A DNA stretch of 64,000 nt from Juglans regia (taxonomy: Eukaryota > Streptophyta > Magnoliopsida > Fagales > Juglandaceae): the NCBI RefSeq assembly GCF_001411555.2, contig NC_049901.1, forward strand, positions 41,820,964 to 41,884,963, in the 5' to 3' direction. The notes under the pieces were generated by a model. The model saw only the letters and a list, made by a program, of their open reading frames with translations, had not been told where the DNA came from and did no database searches. Shown here piece by piece: positions 58,557-64,000 of this stretch (within the stretch, counting starts at the first letter, position 1; each line of letters opens with the position of its first letter). The position numbers and the translations under genes are program-made.

Positions 58557-61500
58557 ATGGCCGCAGGCCTCTCTTCTCGAGCGCTCCTCTTATCCATTAA
58601 CAACGTTCAAGATCACCAGCAACAACGGCAGCGACACCATTGCTGCCAAACCTTCAGCTTTAGCAGAAGAGGAGGAGGAAGAAGGAGAAGAAGGTCGTTG
58701 GACTCGTCTGCGCTTCCACTTTCTCTCCCCACTAGACTGCCTCACTCCCGGGCGACGAGGTCCCGAGTCCTTTGCCGGTCCACGGGCCTCTCCGACCTCG
58801 ATTTCTCTGTTGGAGTAGGCCGGGATCGCCTTCTCAAGGTCACTTGCCCAAAATCAACACCAACTTCCTTATAATTTTTACTCGCGTCGGAGTTTTTTCT
58901 CAGCATCCTATTTTTTTTGTTCTTTTTTGGTTTAAAACTGCAGGTCCCTGTGTCCAATGTCAGGAATTTCTGCATTATTGCACATATTGATCATGGGAAA
59001 TCAACTTTGGCGGATAAACTGCTCGAAATGACGGGGACTGTGCAGAAGCGAGAGATGAAAGAACAGTACCTTGACAACATGGATTTGGAGAGAGAGAGAG
59101 GCATCACTATCAAACTACAGGTTTTGATATATATATATATATATTATGCATCTATGTATGTATATATGTATGTACGTATGTGTAGTGTTTACATATTATC
59201 TCGTTCCCATCATTGTCAACGTCCTGATGGCACATGGGAAAGTTGTAACATGAGGGTTTTCTTTGCCAACTCGCGCTTAAGCAGAACTTGTTATTATATT
59301 TGTTGTTAACAAGTGGTTTATCTTTTATTTGTCTTGGTTCTCTGTGCAATTTGACTAAGATAAATCGTAATCTGAACCACATACCGAGGCGGATAGATAT
59401 GATACCAGTTGTTCTTTCTACACTCTCCTAATGGAGTCCTTAACAAAGATATGCGAAGTTTTTTAATCAAACTTCAGGCATTTAGATTGGAGCAATGGAG
59501 GAGAAGCATAATCCTATGAGAACTTGGTTTTTGTCTTTGTAACTATAGCCTAGTTGTTCGTCCTTGGAAAGGAAATACCAGTAGCATCTTCAGTGCCTTG
59601 CAGTGAATTAACTGCTTCTGGGCTTTCAGTTGATACAGATGGGAATATTGTACATTCCCTTTTCTACCATACATATTTCTTGTGTCGTGCATCCATTGGC
59701 ACTAGGCACTTCCTCCATTAGGTCAATCACTACCCCATCTTTTTCGTTGGAAAGATACAATGTTGGTGGCAAACCTGATGGTGTTATCTTGATTTTCTGA
59801 TGCTTTTGTGGTATTATATGATTTTTGTTTGGATGAGTCAGCTTTTCATTCGAGCAAATATAAAGTGCAGAAGACTATATTGTACATGATCCAAAACTAG
59901 CAGAAATAACTGCAGACTAAAATAAAACAAATAGCTCCATCTTCCGTCGAAAACACATAAAGTAATGCACAAAAGAAAAATATAACCCTTTCCTGAATAG
60001 TATCCTCGATCCTTTTGCAACCACTAAGTACCCTTTCCTCAGTTCCTGGGTCTGGTGATTTTCTTTGCAACTAAGCGATTCATTGCTATTGCACCCTCAA
60101 CTTATAAGTTAGCAGTTTGCTACATTTTAGGCTGCTTCCAATGAAAAGGTTTGATTATGTAGTCCCCCCGGGCTCTGCCGAAAGTAGTCATTGCTAGTAT
60201 GAATTAGTAGTAACCAGTTGCTCCTCTCTCTCTAAAATGTGATGGAACCATGCAATCAAGTCCAATAGGGAGCACTCTCTGTACTTTCCTAATTGGATCC
60301 TAGGATTTAATTGCTTGTTTCCCTCACATTATTATGCAGCAGCAACCGACATGATAGGTATGATCCTCCTGACTGGTTTTGGATGGATAATGCCTACTAT
60401 TCTGTGATCCTATTAATTTGGAAAATACATCTGTGTGAAGTGTTGAGACACATCAATCACCCATGTCCTTAACCCTCTGTGGTTTGTGATCAGCAAATTT
60501 ATCTGAGATTGATGTCTTTAGGGTTTTGTTATATATTTTGGTTACTCGATATATCTTTAACATTCTGGAAACTGATTTAATTTGCTTTTCTCTGTGGCAG
60601 GCAGCTCGAATGCGTTATATGTTTAAAAATGAAGCATATTGCTTGAATCTAATTGACACTCCAGGGCATGTTGACTTCTCCTATGAGGTATGTGAATGTG
60701 GCATATCAGTAAGTCAATATATGGGGCTTTTACATGTGCTTTTAATATTGCAATGATACCTATGGAGTGATTTACCACTTCTGGTTCAGGATTGTTATGT
60801 ATAGTTTGTCATCTTTACCCAATTTACATGAGAAACCAATTAACTGTGAAACAAAGCTATTTGGTATGTGGATGCTTATAATCTTTTTCAAATAGAAACT
60901 ATTGCAGATACCGATCGTCACTTATAATCTCAAGAATTAAAATTGAATTAAAAAGTTTTTGGTATTTGTGATGATATGTGGAGTAGTTCAGATTCACCAC
61001 AATTCTTGAGGGATTTGTTTCACCTTATAGACTGACCCATGTGAGGGACTAAATTTTTTAATTAATAGAATTTATATTACAAGAATCTCATAGCATGTAC
61101 GTTTCAAATGCCCTGCATAAGACACAAAGAACAACATTACATGTCGCTTTAATCTGATTTCTATCTGCATTCTTCCAGTGGATCAACAGTACCTCAAATC
61201 ACCTGAGTCATGATCCATCTTATTCTGAATGGAGAGAAATCAAGTGCTGAAACTTTACTTGCAATTGATAATTAAGTGAAAGATGTCTTGGTCTCATGGT
61301 CTCACCATTGAGTTTGCATTTACAACACTGAATTTTTTTTTGATAAGTAAACGGTAGTATTAATAAGAATAGGCTAAGCCCAAGTACACAAGGAAGAATA
61401 CAAGAGATAAAACCTATCTAGTTTGCTATAAAACACTGAATTTTAATATCTCCTGCTTTTGCTTTACCCACTAACCAAGCCAAAAAAAAAAGGAAACAAA

Positions 61501-64000
61501 AAAAGAAAGGCTTTTATGTTGGTTTTCACCAACAAAATGCCTTCTCAAAAAAAAAAAAAAAAAAAAAGAGAGAGAGAGAAAAGGCGTAAAATCCTGTCCC
61601 AAAATCTTGTTGCATGATTTAACTCAAACTTTCTACTTTTCAATAACATCCTTCCACTTTTCCTCTCCAACACAATGTATTCTTCCAGAAGACAACAATT
61701 GAAGAGGAGGACGACTTGCTCAACATGGAAAGTTGAAGAAACAAAAGTTTTGAAGGAGTCTCCCTGCACCACAATTCATTAACAAAATGAATTTGACTAT
61801 TGCTCGTTAATATCAAACTTGATATACTTAGAGAATACCTCTCTACAACTACTACCATTCTTTCACCCCATGAACTTATTTTATTTTTTTAAGTTTTATA
61901 TAAGATTATAATATAAGCCAAATTTGGTGTTTAGGGAGAAACAAAACAAAAAGTATGGAAACTTGACTCTCTGTCTCTGTCTCTCTCTCTCTCTGCCTAT
62001 CTCACGTACATGTGTGTGTGTGTGTGTGTGTTGGGGGGGGGGTGATGCGCATGTTTTATGTATGTTATCTGGATTTATTCCTTACCTCATTCATCTTATC
62101 TAGGTTTCTCGATCTCTTGCTGCATGTGAGGGAGCTCTCCTTGTTGTAGATGCTTCTCAGGTGAGTCTTTATCCATTCATTTGTTTTAACTTAGCCCTTC
62201 ATGGAATTTAAAATTCTTCCATGTTCGTTTTACATTATTGTTTTTCTAATGTGGATGTACGTCGATTTTTATAACTTTTAATGTCACACAATGAAACTTG
62301 AAAGTAGTCCTTATTTTTTCTCAAAATCCAATTGTTACTACATCCTTCTCTGGAAGCACTATTCACTGTTTGTTTTTTGTAGGGAGTTGAAGCACAGACG
62401 CTAGCCAATGTTTACTTGGCCTTGGAAAACAACCTAGAAATCATCCCTGTAAGTTGTCTGTTGCACTTGTTATTACTCTTTACTACTGCCTTCTCATTTT
62501 TCTTTTGGTTCATTCTGGATGAGCTTAGAAATTTCTTTTTTATACTTTAGTTTTTTGGGCTTCTGCCAGTGTTTTTAACAGAGCCTGCTTACATGACTTT
62601 TTTGTATCATTTTCTAGCTCCTAACTTGTAACTAAGTGTTCTTTGTTTTATACTTCCTGTGTACTTGGGCTATGCTATTTACTCGTTTCAATAAAATTTT
62701 ATTTTACTTACAAAAAAAAAATCATTTCATCCCCAAATTTTTTCACATTAGCGAAACATAGTTGCTTTAATCGTGGGCAATTCATAAATAGTTGGAAAAA
62801 TGAATGTGTATTGACCACTTTTCCTGAATATATCATTCTTACTGGCTTGACATGCACTTTTAGTTTGATATTCTTTAGAAGATATATGCTAGAGGACAAG
62901 AAGGCAATGGTTGTCCAAAGAAGCTACAGGATTCATGAGGGCACAAAGCTTGGGTACAACTATGAAGAGTAGACCATACTGTTTCTTTGCTGCAGACATT
63001 GGACTTGAAGGGAAATCAGATGTCAAGTTTTAATTATATATCAAAATTAAAACCCAAGAATCAATTTTAGGCCTATATACTTACTTGAAATGCCCACAAA
63101 GTATGTTTGTTGGTGCTTTAAAAGCAAGTTTATAACCCGAATGCCCAATCATCATCACAACACAACTGTACGGCCAATTATTTGGCATAAAAGTACCCTA
63201 TGTGTTCAAAACCCTCAAATTGTATTCTTAGAGATTAAAAGGTTGAGGATGGGTTCTTACCTCAAGGAGTCAATTGAATGAAATCTGGAATTGGTTTCTT
63301 GTTCTTTTCCCTTTCAAAATTGACCTCCCTCTATATGAATATCAACAAATGCGAGATAGCCCCGGACTCTGAACGGGCTCATCCAGCTTTTATTTTGGTT
63401 TGCAATATTCACAGAAAGATATGTAATATTTTGATATGCAATCTGCATCAAGTACTGGTTGAGAAACAAACTTTAAATTGAGTTGTTATGCTCTTTGTTA
63501 GCCTGTAACAATTATGGCTAGGCATATGGCTCTTATGCATATAGTTGTTGACCAAATCGATCGATATTCTAAAATGGTTTTTGCAGCCATTAATATCATT
63601 GTGTTTGAGACTATTAGTTGAGAATGTCTAGATAAACATTGTGATGCCTGTTTATATGGACATCAAAACTTCATCCACTTTTTTTATTTTTATTGTGGCT
63701 CTTGCATGTCAAATGTACTGAGATCACTCACAGAGAATGTCGGGTGTAGTCGAACTCATTAACCTGCCATGGAAGCTTTAGGGCTTGCTTGGGTAATGAG
63801 ATGAGATGAGAAATTGTGAAAATTCTATGAATAGTAGTGAAATGGTTTGTGAATAGTAGTAAATTGTTTGAGTTAAGATGTTTTATTGTGTTTTTAATAT
63901 AATTTTTGTTTTGAAATTTGAAAAATTTGTATTGTTTTGTGTGTTTTTTTTGGGAAGTTTGGGAAAGTTGTATAGGGTTTTGTGTTTGGATAATGAGTAG
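58557..64000 (+). CDS. Translation factor GUF1 homolog, chloroplastic (LepA/EF-4 GTPase), 5' part
   Basis: Ribosome-associated GTPase of the LepA/EF-4 family, which remobilises stalled ribosomes; this copy should act in plastids. Exons in the window: 58557-58838, 58944-59120, 60601-60687, 62104-62160, 62383-62448, each phase 0 with GT-AG sites. Exon 1 encodes a 94-residue Ser/Arg-rich N-terminus typical of a transit peptide. Then come the G1 loop ([20 protein letters not shown]), [21 protein letters not shown]2 (RERGITIK), G3 ([14 protein letters not shown]) and [20 protein letters not shown]. It stops at [10 protein letters not shown]. The NKID (G4) motif and domains II-V lie right of the window; no further exon is visible in 62449-64000. 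The plastid assignment rests on the N-terminus; the mitochondrial paralogue is the alternative but less likely. Introns 3 and 5 contain LINE tails. Confidence 0.95.
61337..61431 (-). mobile_element. 5'-truncated LINE tail in GUF1 intron 3
   Basis: AACACTGAATTTT at 61324-61336 and again at 61432-61444 is a 13-bp target duplication. On the minus strand the insert ends TACTACCGTTTACTTATC followed by A, and contains CTTGTGTACTTGGGCTTAGC, the usual 3' end of plant LINEs. Only about 95 bp were inserted. Confidence 0.75.
61978..62042. repeat. Compound CT, GT and G microsatellite
   Basis: A CTCTCT tract (61982-61994), a (TG)n tract (about 62010-62031) and a run of nine or more G sit 60 bp before exon 4 of GUF1, inside intron 3. 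Such compound tracts are length-variable. Confidence 0.85.
62630..62719 (+). mobile_element. LINE 3' tail in GUF1 intron 5
   Basis: TATACTTCCTGTGTACTTGG, then GCTATGC and CAATAAAATTTTATTTTACT followed by poly-A, matches the LINE 3' tail seen at 61337-61431 but in the sense direction. I could not find a convincing target duplication, so the left limit is approximate. Confidence 0.6.
63781..64000 (+). mobile_element. Tourist-like MITE, truncated by the window edge
   Basis: GGGCTTGCTTGGGTAATGAG after a TTA at 63778-63780 starts a GTTTGGA-family element (GAGATGAGATGAG, GAATAGTAGTGAAATGGTTT). It is still running at 64000, where TGTGTTTGGATAATGAGTAG appears. It lies in intron 5 of GUF1. Confidence 0.6.

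Overview
This is nuclear DNA of a dicotyledonous plant. Plant-only gene families (flavonol synthase, nepenthesin-type aspartic protease, G-type lectin receptor kinase, MORN-repeat PIP5K, a plastid-targeted LepA/EF4 GTPase) sit as intron-bearing genes 4 to 8 kb apart in AT-rich DNA. Short AT-rich elements with GTTTGGA-type ends are scattered throughout. I associate that repeat landscape with Fagales such as the walnut/hickory family, but this is an inference; no species can be read from the window. There is no sign of bacterial, organellar or viral sequence.

Layout: 1-3649 (-) is the 5' half of an oxysterol-binding-protein-related gene that runs off the left edge. 4004-4874 is a Mutator-like element carrying a GC-rich minisatellite. 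5843-7969 (-) is a complete three-exon flavonol synthase with a recognisable MYB/ACGT promoter unit upstream. 8916-9865 and 11018-11909 are two non-autonomous hAT elements, each with a perfect 8-bp target duplication; the first carries a frameshifted fragment of the plastid ribosomal protein L27 gene. 13777-15147 (+) is an intronless nepenthesin-like protease whose second catalytic motif reads DCGT. 19312-21972 (-) is an intronless G-type lectin receptor-like kinase. 23335-29412 (+) is an apparently full-length L1-type LINE with 14-bp target duplications, inactivated by one stop and one frameshift. 37538-41909 (+) is an eight-exon phosphatidylinositol-4-phosphate 5-kinase. 49278-55060 (+) is an eight-exon calponin-homology-like gene of unknown function with a membrane segment near the C-terminus. 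58557-64000 (+) is the 5' part of the plastid GUF1/LepA gene.

The genes look like independent housekeeping, signalling or metabolic loci and do not form a cluster or a joint pathway. The distinctive content is mobile: a Pack-type hAT element, a MULE-like element, a LINE, two related tRNA-derived SINEs in introns of two genes, tiny poly-A-tailed insertions with target duplications, at least a dozen MITEs, and an apparently identical 250-bp tandem duplication. I found no convincing novel multi-gene system.
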